In this document: piece after piece, positions 33,359 through 41,002 of the stretch
How the letters are laid out: every line of letters starts with the position of its first letter
How positions within the stretch are numbered: the first letter of the stretch is position 1
From: Mycolicibacter terrae
GTDB lineage: Bacteria > Actinomycetota > Actinomycetes > Mycobacteriales > Mycobacteriaceae
Length of the DNA stretch: 64,000 nt
NCBI RefSeq assembly: GCF_010727125.1
Contig: NZ_AP022564.1
Span: forward strand, 682,001-746,000
Direction: 5' to 3'
Notes under the pieces: generated by a model
What the model was told of the DNA's origin: nothing
The model's database searches: none
Seen by the model: only the letters and a program-made list of their open reading frames with translations
Program-made: the position numbers and the translations under genes

Positions 33359-35014
33359 ATGGCCGAGTCCGTTGCGGCCGCCGGGTCGTCCCCGAGCGGT
33401 GCCGAAAAGCGCTACGACGCGCTGGTTATCGGTGCCGGGTTCTCCGGGCTCTACGCCCTGCACAGGCTGCGCGAACTGGGTGTGCGCACCCTGGTATTGG
33501 AGATGGCCCACGCGGTCGGCGGGACCTGGCTGGTCAACCGGTATCCCGGTGCGCGCTGCGACATCGAGAGCATCGAATACTCCTACAGCTTTTCCGAGGA
33601 CCTCCAGCAGGAGTGGGTCTGGACCGAAACCATGCCGGCCCAGCCGGAGATCGAGGCATACCTCAACTTTGTCGCCGATCGGCTCGACCTGCGTCGCGAT
33701 ATCGCGTTCCACACCAAGGTCGTTGCGATGAGCTTCGACGACGACGCCGCGGAGTGGACGGTCACCACCGAGGCGGGGGAGCGTTTCACCGCGCCATTCG
33801 TGGTCGCCGCATCCGGGATCCTGTCGGTGCCGCTGGAGCCCGACATCGCCGGGATGGGCGACTTCGGTGGCACCTCGCTCTACACCAGCCGTTGGCCGGC
33901 CGGTGGGGTCGACCTGGCCGGCAAGCGGGTGGGTGTCGTGGGCACCGGATCCACCGGGGTCCAGCTGATCCCGGTTATTGCCCGAGAAGTCGATCAGCTC
34001 TATGTCTTTCAGCGTTCGCCGGCCTACACCCTGCCCTGGAAGGTCCGTCCGTTCGGTCCCGGCGAATTGGATGCACTCAAGGCCGACTACGCCCAGATCC
34101 GCGCCGCGCAGCGAGAGCATCCGGTCGGTGCGGCGCGACTGTCGGCCTTCTCGGTGCTGCTGGACATGCTGGGGCGCCCGCCGGTGAAGTCGGCCTCGCG
34201 CGACGAGCAGCTCCGCGCGATCGAGGAGCACGGGGTGATGGGCGCGTTGAACTGGGGCGACGTGTTCTTCGACATCGACGCCAACCGGATGGCCGCACAA
34301 CTGTACGGCGAAGCGATCGCCCGCATCGTGCGCGACCCGGCCACGGCGGCCGCGCTGGTGCCGAGCCACCCGTTCGCCTGTAAGCGCCCGATCATCGATC
34401 AGGGCTACTACGAGACGTTCAACCGTGACAACGTGACTCTGGTGGACCTGCGTGCCGAGCCGGTCGACACCGTGACGCCGACCGGGATACGGACCGAGCG
34501 GGACCACTACGACCTCGACGTGATCATCTACGCCACCGGTTTCGACGCCATGACCGGTGCGCTGAGTCGCATCGATATCCGTGGCCGTGACGGGGTGTTG
34601 CTCCGTGACGTCTGGGCAAACGAGGGGCCGGTGTCTTATCTGGGACTGCAGGTCGCCGGATTCCCGAACCTGTTCACCGTCCAGGGCCCCGGCAGTCCCA
34701 GCGCGGCAACCAATTTCGTCGCCGCTCTGGAGCAGCACGTGGAGTGGATCGGTGACTGCATCGCCTACCTGCGGGCCAACGGGTACCGCACCATCGAGGC
34801 GTTACCGGCCGCTCAGACCGAGTGGATCGACCACACCACCTCGTTGGTCGCGCCGACCGTGCTGGTTCACCCGAGCTGCAATTCCTGGTACAACGGCGGA
34901 AACGTCCCCGGCAAGAAGCGGATGTATATGGGATACACCGGAGGGATTCCGGAGTACCGCCGCCACTGCGACGAAATCGCCGCCGCCGGTTACAGCGGTT
35001 TCAAACTCGGGTGA
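33359..35014 (+). CDS. Flavin-containing (Baeyer-Villiger-type) monooxygenase
   Basis: A 551-residue FAD/NADPH monooxygenase. GAGFSGLYALHRLRELG binds FAD, and GVVGTGSTGVQLIP binds NADPH. The region between them contains FGGTSLYTSRWP, the Baeyer-Villiger fingerprint FxGxxxHxxxW with tyrosine in place of the histidine. The GGTWLVNRYPGARCD segment is strongly conserved in the family. The reaction would insert oxygen next to a ketone and give a lactone or ester. Five genes, 33359-38622, overlap by 4 bp each and form one operon; an alpha/beta hydrolase comes next. Confidence 0.9.
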   Translation: MAESVAAAGSSPSGAEKRYDALVIGAGFSGLYALHRLRELGVRTLVLEMAHAVGGTWLVNRYPGARCDIESIEYSYSFSEDLQQEWVWTETMPAQPEIEAYLNFVADRLDLRRDIAFHTKVVAMSFDDDAAEWTVTTEAGERFTAPFVVAASGILSVPLEPDIAGMGDFGGTSLYTSRWPAGGVDLAGKRVGVVGTGSTGVQLIPVIAREVDQLYVFQRSPAYTLPWKVRPFGPGELDALKADYAQIRAAQREHPVGAARLSAFSVLLDMLGRPPVKSASRDEQLRAIEEHGVMGALNWGDVFFDIDANRMAAQLYGEAIARIVRDPATAAALVPSHPFACKRPIIDQGYYETFNRDNVTLVDLRAEPVDTVTPTGIRTERDHYDLDVIIYATGFDAMTGALSRIDIRGRDGVLLRDVWANEGPVSYLGLQVAGFPNLFTVQGPGSPSAATNFVAALEQHVEWIGDCIAYLRANGYRTIEALPAAQTEWIDHTTSLVAPTVLVHPSCNSWYNGGNVPGKKRMYMGYTGGIPEYRRHCDEIAAAGYSGFKLG

Positions 35015-36123
35015 CGACGATGGGGTCGACGCAACGGGTACCGCAGATCATCCGGGGACTGGGTGGGGTGCTGCCCCGATCGGTCCGAGCACTGCAGACC
35101 TCAGCGGACTGGACGGCGGCCTCGCCCCGCGGGATGCGTCAACTGGCGGAGGTGCTGTTCGACGAGCTGACGCTGACCGGCATGACGCTGCTTGCTCCGG
35201 CCCCGGTGCTGGCTCGCCCGTTGTCCGAGTGTCTGGCGGCCGCCGACGAGCTGTCCGGGCTGGGTATCGACGGGGCGCACACCGCGCCGGATCCACTGCG
35301 GGTGGCGACGATTCGTCGGCGCCGGGTGGCAGGGCTGACCGTCGAGCAGCTGAGGTTCCGGCACGACCCCGGGCTGCCGCCGTCGCTGGCGGAGTTCGCC
35401 GGCCCGGCGACCGCGGCAGTCGTGGTGTGCCGCCACCGCGGCGGCCCGCGCCCCTGGCTGGTCTGGGTGCACGGAGCCGGTCAGGGCAACTGGTCGGATC
35501 TGCTGGTAGCGCGCGTGCAGCGGCTGCACCGGCTGGGTTTCAACATCGCGCTGCCGGTCCAGCCCGGCCACGGCGTGCGTCGCCGCGCCTGGCCCGCCTA
35601 CCCCGGACATGATCCGCTGGCCAATGTCGCCGGGATGATGCGCGCGATCTCCGAAGTCCGTGCGGTGGTGCGCTGGGCGACGCCGCAGGCTACCGCCGTG
35701 ACGGTGGCGGGTGTGTCGTTGGGCAGCCCGGTCGCCGGGCTGGTGTCGCACCTGGAGTCCGGCGTCGACGCCGTTGCGGTCTACACCCCGATCGCCGGGC
35801 TCAACTCGATGATCGCGCACCATCTGTGGCGATGGGGGCCGGCGGGGCTCTCCGTCGCCGACGCGTTGCGCTCGGAGACGGCCGCGGCATTGATGTCGGT
35901 GGTCGATCTGTTGGCCACCAATCCGAGACCGGCTGCCGATCGCCGGCTGATCGTGGCCGCGCGCCACGACCAGATGGCCTATCCCGAACCCGCGGTGGCG
36001 CTGCATGACCGGTGGGGCGGCCGGTTGTTCTGGCACGACGGCGGCCACGCCGGACATATCTTCTCGCGGCGGGTGCAGGCGGAGACCGAACCGTTTCTGT
36101 CGCAGATCGGAGCTGGCCGATGA
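35011..36123 (+). CDS. Alpha/beta-hydrolase-fold protein
   Basis: A 370-residue hydrolase. The nucleophile elbow GVSLGS lies at about residue 235, the oxyanion segment WVHGAGQGNWSD at about 150, and the late FWHDGGHAGHIF offers the histidine. The first 130 residues are an extra N-terminal part of unknown role. The GTG at 35011 overlaps the previous stop; an ATG nine bases later is possible. The position beside a Baeyer-Villiger-type enzyme suggests opening of an ester or lactone, which is inference. Confidence 0.8.
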   Translation: MTTMGSTQRVPQIIRGLGGVLPRSVRALQTSADWTAASPRGMRQLAEVLFDELTLTGMTLLAPAPVLARPLSECLAAADELSGLGIDGAHTAPDPLRVATIRRRRVAGLTVEQLRFRHDPGLPPSLAEFAGPATAAVVVCRHRGGPRPWLVWVHGAGQGNWSDLLVARVQRLHRLGFNIALPVQPGHGVRRRAWPAYPGHDPLANVAGMMRAISEVRAVVRWATPQATAVTVAGVSLGSPVAGLVSHLESGVDAVAVYTPIAGLNSMIAHHLWRWGPAGLSVADALRSETAAALMSVVDLLATNPRPAADRRLIVAARHDQMAYPEPAVALHDRWGGRLFWHDGGHAGHIFSRRVQAETEPFLSQIGAGR

Positions 36124-37190
36124 CCGCGTTGGCGATTCCCTCCGGCATCGACGCTGTGACACCGCAATGGCTGACCACGGCGCTGTGTTCCTGCGGCACC
36201 ATCGCCGACACCGCTGCAGTCACCGGGGTCTCGGCTGAGCGGATCGCCGAGGACACCGGGTTCTCGGCGTTGCTGTATCGGCTGCGGATCACCGGAAGCC
36301 AGGGGCTGCCACCGAGTTTGATCGTCAAGCTGCCCGCCCAGTCCGAGGCCAGAGGGGCCATGGAGATGCTGGGCGGCTACCAACGTGAACTGTCGTTCTA
36401 CCAATCGGTGGCGGGCAGGGCGCCGCTGCCGACGCCCCGGGTCTACGCCGCCCTGATCGACGGCGTGGATTTCGTGCTGGTGATGGAGGACCTGGCGGAC
36501 TGGGTCAATGCCGACCATCTCGCCGGGCTCTCGATGCGACAAGCCCGCGTGGCGATCCAGCAGTTGGCCGGTTTGCATGCCTGGTCGGTCACCGCCGCCG
36601 ACTCCGATGCGCTTGCGGTCTTTCCCAGTCTTGACACGCCGGTTGTTCGTGAGCTGCTGGTTGCGGCCTTCGGAATCGGATGGCAGGTCTACCGCGACAA
36701 GTCCGCGGCTCCGGTGCCCGCTGCGGTCGCTCGATACACCGAGCGGTTCACCGAGTTCGCCCCGCAGGCATTGGCGGCGTTGACAGAACGCCGGATGCTG
36801 CTGCACGGCGATATCCGTGCTGACAACATGTTCTTCGACGGCGACGCGCTGAAGGTCGTCGACTACCAGTTCGCTTCGCTGGGGTGCGGCGTCGCCGACA
36901 TCGGATATCTGGTCAGCCAGGGGCTGCCGGTGCAGGCTCGCCGCGGCCACGACGAGGAGCTGGTGCGCGACTACCTGGTCGAGCTCGCCGCGCAGGGCGT
37001 CACCGACTACGGCTTCGACGAGGCGTGGCGGCACTACCGGATGGCGGTGGCGTATCTGCTGTTGTTTCCCGTCCTCGCCCTGATCGGCTGGGACACGATG
37101 CCGCAGCGCTCCCGCGACCTGTGCCTGACGCTGACCGACCGGGCGGTGGCGACCATCGACGACGTCGATGCGATCGGGGTGTTTGCGTGA
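36120..37190 (+). CDS. Aminoglycoside phosphotransferase/kinase-fold protein
   Basis: A 356-residue APH-like kinase. LLHGDIRADNMFFDG (catalytic loop, HGDxxxxN) and KVVDYQF (metal aspartate) are intact, and an N-terminal SLIVKLP holds the lysine that positions ATP. Closest in feel are the ecdysteroid/choline-kinase-like proteins common beside mycobacterial steroid genes. It overlaps the hydrolase and the SnoaL gene by 4 bp. It may phosphorylate a hydroxylated intermediate; I see no evidence for antibiotic resistance. Confidence 0.82.
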   Translation: MTALAIPSGIDAVTPQWLTTALCSCGTIADTAAVTGVSAERIAEDTGFSALLYRLRITGSQGLPPSLIVKLPAQSEARGAMEMLGGYQRELSFYQSVAGRAPLPTPRVYAALIDGVDFVLVMEDLADWVNADHLAGLSMRQARVAIQQLAGLHAWSVTAADSDALAVFPSLDTPVVRELLVAAFGIGWQVYRDKSAAPVPAAVARYTERFTEFAPQALAALTERRMLLHGDIRADNMFFDGDALKVVDYQFASLGCGVADIGYLVSQGLPVQARRGHDEELVRDYLVELAAQGVTDYGFDEAWRHYRMAVAYLLLFPVLALIGWDTMPQRSRDLCLTLTDRAVATIDDVDAIGVFA

Positions 37191-37570
37191 GCGGCAGGGT
37201 CCGCGGTGCCCGTGAGGTGGTGGAGCTGTACAACCTGGTGGTGTGGAACGAGCGCGATTTCGCGCTCGCCGACGAATTGATCGGTGACGTCGTGGTGCGA
37301 CACGAGGTGGGCGAAGCGCACACGCTGACACATGACCAGGCTGTTGCGCGGGTGGTGGATCACTGGAAGCTGTTCGACACGCTGCGTTTCGAGCTGAACC
37401 TCGTCGTCGCCGGCGACGACGGCGAACACGTCGCCATCGTCTACCAATCACCGATGACCCTGAGCGACGGGACTGAAATGACCGTCAGCAGTATGGAGGT
37501 GTTCCGCGTGGTCGACGGGAAGATCACCGAGGTGTGGAACTGCGGATACAAGCAAGGGGTTTGGGCATGA
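37187..37570 (+). CDS. SnoaL-like (NTF2-fold) protein
   Basis: A 127-residue protein of the SnoaL/ester cyclase type (REVVELYNLVVWNERDFALADELI, then HDQAVARVVDHWK and MEVFRVVDGKITEVWN). It is more distant from the members at 9604 and 15094 than those are from each other. The GTG at 37187 overlaps the kinase stop and its own stop overlaps the next ATG. A role as an isomerase or cyclase of the pathway, or as a small binding protein, is possible. Confidence 0.8.
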   Translation: MSGRVRGAREVVELYNLVVWNERDFALADELIGDVVVRHEVGEAHTLTHDQAVARVVDHWKLFDTLRFELNLVVAGDDGEHVAIVYQSPMTLSDGTEMTVSSMEVFRVVDGKITEVWNCGYKQGVWA

Positions 37571-38622
37571 CCGACCGCGTACTCGACGAACTGGGCTACT
37601 ACCTTCTGGCCGGCGCCGGTGGCGAAGGGCCGGCCGCGCTGATGGACGAGGCCCGCCGTGGCGAGCAGCTCGGCTTCGGTACCGCGTTCATCTCCGAGCG
37701 CTGGAACGTCAAGGAGGCGTCATCGCTGGTTGGGGCGGCTTGCGCGGTCACCGACAGGATGCAGATCGCCACCGCCGCCACCAATCACAACACCCGTCAT
37801 CCGCTGATCACGGCGTCGTGGGCGACCACCATGCACCGGCTATCCGGCGGCCGGTTCACCCTGGGCATCGGCCGCGGCGTGGCGGCCATGTATGCCGCGT
37901 TCGGCATCCCCAGTGTCACCACTGCGCAGATGGCCGACTTCGCGCAGGTGATGCGGCGGCTTTGGCAGGGCGAGGTGATCTTCAATCACGACGGGCCGAT
38001 CGGTCGATATCAGGTGCTGTTTCTGGATCCGGACTTCGACGAGGACATCCGGCTGGCGCTGGTGGCGTTCGGACCGAAAACGCTCGAGCTGGGCGGCGCG
38101 CTGTTCGATGACGTCATCCTGCACACCTACTTCACTCCGGAAACGTTGCAGCGCAGCGTGAAGACAGTCAAGAATGCCGCGGAACGGGTCGGTCGCGATC
38201 CGGCCAGCGTGCGGGTGTGGTCGTGTTTTGCCACCGTCGGCGATCACCTGCCAGAGGAGTTGCGGCTGAAGAAGACGGTCGCGAGGCTCGCGACCTACCT
38301 GCAGGGCTACGGCGATCTGATGGTGCGTACCAACAACTGGGATCCCGCTGTACTGCAACGCTTCCGGGAGGATCCGGTGGTGACTTCTATCGCCGGCGGC
38401 ATCGACCACAAGGCCAGCGCTGATCAGATCGAGCATATTGCCACCCTGATCCCCGACGACTGGCTGGAACCGGCGGCCACCGGTACGGCGCGGCAGTGCG
38501 CGGAGCGTGTCCGGGCGGAGTTCGGCTACGGGGCCGACGCAGTGATCATGCACGGCGCCACGCCCGACGAGTTGGAGCCGGTGGTCACCGCCTATCGCGA
38601 CCTCGCCGACCGCCGAGAGTGA
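37567..38622 (+). CDS. LLM-class flavin/F420-dependent oxidoreductase
   Basis: A 351-residue bacterial-luciferase-like oxidoreductase. Family landmarks include GFGTAFISERWNVKEASSLVGAA, the cofactor region ATAATNHNTRHPLITASWATTMHRLSGGRF, and GIGRGVAAMYAAFG. It looks like the F420-dependent subgroup typified by MSMEG_2249; this is from memory. Mycobacterial genes of this class often sit near mycofactocin and steroid loci. It is the last gene of the operon; its stop lies in an inverted repeat shared with the gap before mftR. Confidence 0.85.
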   Translation: MTDRVLDELGYYLLAGAGGEGPAALMDEARRGEQLGFGTAFISERWNVKEASSLVGAACAVTDRMQIATAATNHNTRHPLITASWATTMHRLSGGRFTLGIGRGVAAMYAAFGIPSVTTAQMADFAQVMRRLWQGEVIFNHDGPIGRYQVLFLDPDFDEDIRLALVAFGPKTLELGGALFDDVILHTYFTPETLQRSVKTVKNAAERVGRDPASVRVWSCFATVGDHLPEELRLKKTVARLATYLQGYGDLMVRTNNWDPAVLQRFREDPVVTSIAGGIDHKASADQIEHIATLIPDDWLEPAATGTARQCAERVRAEFGYGADAVIMHGATPDELEPVVTAYRDLADRRE

Positions 38623-38662
38623 CGTTGGCTCACGCTCGAGTCGCGAATGTTCACGCTCGGCG
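38611..38662. repeat. Hairpin repeat (family B) at convergent gene ends
   Basis: CGCCGAGAGTGA (38611-38622, including the LLM stop) pairs with TCACGCTCGGCG (38651-38662) with one mismatch and a 28-nt loop. The arms carry the GAGCGTG/CACGCTC core also found at 49023, 62576 and 62749. It lies between the LLM gene and the convergent mftR, so it may serve as a terminator. Confidence 0.6.
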
Positions 38663-38675
38663 GGGTGGGGCGGCG

Positions 38676-39275
38676 TCAGTCCAGGCCGCCGCGGATGGCG
38701 TCGAATGCGTCGCCGAGAGCCTGTGGCAGTGCCAGGGACGTGTCGCGCAGCCAGTGTTCGTAGGCGCTCAGTGCGACGCCCAGCATCATCCACGCCACCG
38801 TCTGCGGCCGCAGGTCGGTCGGGGCCACCCCGTCGCGGCGTGCCACGAATTCGGCGATCACGCTGCGCCACCCCGCGTACATCGTCATCGAGTAGGCCTG
38901 CAGTTCGTCGGTTTGCAGGATCACCCGCATTCGCCGCCGATGCCGAGCGGTCTCACCGTCGTCGAAGGTGTTGAACGTCAACAGAGCCGCGCGTAGCGCG
39001 TCGCCGAGCGGGGCGTCGGGATCGATACCGTCCAGCAGCTCGCGCAGCTGCCGCAGATGTGCATCGAAGTCACCCCAGGGGATGGCGTTCTTCGAGGCGT
39101 AGTACCGAAACAGCGTGCGACGGGCGATTCCGGCGGCATGGGCGACGTCGTCGACACTGACCTCACCGAACCCCCGGGTGGCGAACAGGTCGATCGCCAC
39201 GGCGGTGATGTGCTCCCGGGTGGTCGAGCGGCGACGGCCGACCCTGGTCTGCGCCTGCGATCCGGTGCCACCCAC
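38676..39275 (-). CDS. mftR: MftR, TetR-type mycofactocin regulator
   Basis: A 199-residue TetR-family regulator. The helix-turn-helix is [27 protein letters not shown]. It is divergently placed from mftA, as in mycobacterial clusters. MftR represses the mft genes and is relieved by long-chain acyl-CoA (known from the family), so acyl-CoA from the neighbouring island could be the signal. The GTG at 39275 gives the family length; a longer start would extend 62 codons into the mftA promoter. Confidence 0.9.
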   Translation of the reverse strand: MGGTGSQAQTRVGRRRSTTREHITAVAIDLFATRGFGEVSVDDVAHAAGIARRTLFRYYASKNAIPWGDFDAHLRQLRELLDGIDPDAPLGDALRAALLTFNTFDDGETARHRRRMRVILQTDELQAYSMTMYAGWRSVIAEFVARRDGVAPTDLRPQTVAWMMLGVALSAYEHWLRDTSLALPQALGDAFDAIRGGLD

Positions 39276-39315
39276 TTTTCTCCCGACCCATCTTCCGTTC
39301 TGACACTCGATGCCA

Positions 39316-39357
39316 TATCCTGACCGGGATTGTGACCGATCCGACAGTGCGCTGTCG
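39316..39357 (+). promoter_or_regulatory. mftA promoter with palindrome
   Basis: The mftR-mftA gap contains TATCCT (39316-39321), a candidate -10 with TTCCGT 17 bp upstream as a weak -35. CGACAG-TGCG-CTGTCG at 39342-39357 has perfect six-base arms and would lie in the early leader. It is a reasonable MftR operator candidate. Confidence 0.45.
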
Positions 39358-39384
39358 ACCGAACCGCGAGGAAATACCGGAACC

Positions 39385-39486
39385 ATGGACGCCCAGCAGC
39401 AGACCGAAGCCAGCACCCAGACCGATCTCGTCGTTGAGAACCTGGTCGAGGAAGTATCCATCGACGGTATGTGCGGGGTCTACTGA
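39385..39486 (+). CDS. mftA: MftA, mycofactocin precursor peptide
   Basis: A 33-codon gene too short for ordinary calling. The peptide starts [16 protein letters not shown] and ends [11 protein letters not shown]. The C-terminal Val-Tyr is the part that MftC decarboxylates and crosslinks and MftE later releases, giving the redox-active core. The acidic, helical leader (VVENLVEEV) is the expected recognition segment for MftB. GAGGAAA lies upstream of the ATG. mftB begins 2 bp after the stop. Confidence 0.97.
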   Translation: MDAQQQTEASTQTDLVVENLVEEVSIDGMCGVY

Positions 39487-39488
39487 CC

Positions 39489-39806
39489 GTGTCCGCCGCC
39501 GCCGGGGCGGCGCGCGTCACCGACACCTTCAACCCGGATCTGGGCTGGCGCCTGCATCCACAGGTGTCGGTGCGGCCCGAGACTTTCGGCGCGCTGCTGT
39601 ATCACTTCGGGACGCGCAAGCTGTCGTTCCTGAAGAACCTCACCATGGTCACGCTGGTCAACTCGCTGGCCGAGCACCCCGACGCCCGGTCGGCTTGTCG
39701 CGCCGCGGGGATCGACGCCGCCGCCGAACCGGCCTACCTGCGTGCCCTGGGCGTCCTGGCGGCGTCCGACATCCTGATCGCCGCGTACCCCGAGGAGACA
39801 CCGTGA
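39489..39806 (+). CDS. mftB: MftB, precursor-binding (RRE) chaperone
   Basis: A 105-residue PqqD-like RiPP recognition element. It binds the MftA leader and presents it to MftC. Segments WRLHPQVSVRPETFGALLYHFGTRKLSFL and a helical C-terminus match the family. The GTG at 39489 gives the compact N-terminus. The last four bases overlap the mftC start (GTGA), so translation is probably coupled. Confidence 0.95.
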   Translation: MSAAAGAARVTDTFNPDLGWRLHPQVSVRPETFGALLYHFGTRKLSFLKNLTMVTLVNSLAEHPDARSACRAAGIDAAAEPAYLRALGVLAASDILIAAYPEETP

Positions 39807-40999
39807 CCGCACCCGCCGCAGCCCCGAGCCTGGTCGAGCATTTCGAGCACGGCCTGGATGCGCCGATCTGCCTGACCTGGGAGCTCACCTACGCCTGCAA
39901 CCTGGCCTGTGTGCACTGCCTGTCCGCGTCGGGCCGGCGTGACCCGCGGGAGCTGTCCACGAGGGCGTGCAAGGACATCATCGACGAGCTGGAACGCATG
40001 CAAGTGTTCTACGTCAACATCGGTGGTGGGGAACCCACTGTGCGAGAAGACTTCTGGGAACTGGTGGACTATGCCACCGCCCACCACGTCGGGGTGAAAT
40101 TCTCCACCAACGGCCTGCGGATCACGCCGGAGGTGGCGGCCAAGCTGGCGGCCAGCGACTATGTCGACGTCCAGATCTCCTTGGACGGCGCCACCGCCGA
40201 GGTCAACGACCCGATTCGCGGCAAGGGCTCCTTCGACATGGCGATCCGCGCATTGGAGAACCTGTCGGCGGCCGGATTCGCCGACACCAAGATCTCGGTC
40301 GTGGCAACCCGTCACAACATCGACCAGCTCGACGACTTCGCCGCGCTGGCGGCGCGATACGGCGCCACGCTGCGCATCACCCGACTGCGTCCGTCCGGCC
40401 GGGGTGTGGACGTCTGGGATGACCTGCACCCGACCGCCGACCAACAGCGCCAGCTGTACGACTGGCTGGTCGCCAAGGGCGAGGGCGTGCTGACCGGAGA
40501 CTCGTTCTTCCACCTGGCGCCGCTGGGTGAATCCGGTGCGCTGGCCGGACTGAACATGTGCGGTGCCGGTCGGGTGGTCTGCCTGATCGACCCGGTCGGC
40601 GACGTCTATGCCTGCCCGTTCGCCATCCACGACGAGTTCCTGGCCGGAAATGTGTTGGCCGATGGCGGATTCGCTCAGGTCTGGAGGCATTCCGAGCTTT
40701 TCAACGAGCTGCGCAGCCCCAAGGCGGGCGGTGCCTGTGCCAGCTGTCCGCTGTATGACACCTGCCGGGGCGGCTGCATGGCCGCCAAGTTCTTCACCGG
40801 TCTGCCGATGGACGGGCCCGACCCGGAATGCGTCCGCGGCTTCGGTGAGCAGGCGCTGGCCGGCGAGCGACAGAAGCCCCGCCCGAGCAGCGACCACTCG
40901 CGTGGAAAGCGCAGCAGCGCGCCGCGGTCTCTGACGGTGCTCGCCCCGGCGGGCCCGGCGAAGGCCCCCAAGCGGCTCTGCGATGAAAGTCCGATCTGA
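39803..40999 (+). CDS. mftC: MftC, radical SAM/SPASM maturase
   Basis: A 398-residue radical SAM enzyme. Cys32, Cys36 and Cys39 in CNLACVHC bind the SAM cluster, and VNIGGGEP follows. The C-terminal SPASM region is cysteine-rich (NMCGAGRVVC, ACPFAIHD, GACASCPLYDTCRGGC, PECVRG) and should hold auxiliary clusters. MftC oxidatively decarboxylates the terminal tyrosine of MftA and then forms a carbon-carbon bond to valine. A tail of about 40 basic residues follows the last cysteine. Confidence 0.96.
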   Translation: MTAPAAAPSLVEHFEHGLDAPICLTWELTYACNLACVHCLSASGRRDPRELSTRACKDIIDELERMQVFYVNIGGGEPTVREDFWELVDYATAHHVGVKFSTNGLRITPEVAAKLAASDYVDVQISLDGATAEVNDPIRGKGSFDMAIRALENLSAAGFADTKISVVATRHNIDQLDDFAALAARYGATLRITRLRPSGRGVDVWDDLHPTADQQRQLYDWLVAKGEGVLTGDSFFHLAPLGESGALAGLNMCGAGRVVCLIDPVGDVYACPFAIHDEFLAGNVLADGGFAQVWRHSELFNELRSPKAGGACASCPLYDTCRGGCMAAKFFTGLPMDGPDPECVRGFGEQALAGERQKPRPSSDHSRGKRSSAPRSLTVLAPAGPAKAPKRLCDESPI

Positions 41000-41002
41000 C
41001 TC

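Noticed and set aside
36120..37190. Antibiotic resistance by the APH-like kinase
   Set aside because: Only the general kinase motifs are present and the gene is embedded in a catabolic operon; nothing points to aminoglycosides.
1..38622. KstR-type (AACnnGTT) or KstR2-type (CAAGnnCTTG) operators
   Set aside because: I found no convincing copy in the main divergent gaps; the recurrent site has different arms (ACTGTAA/TTACAGT).
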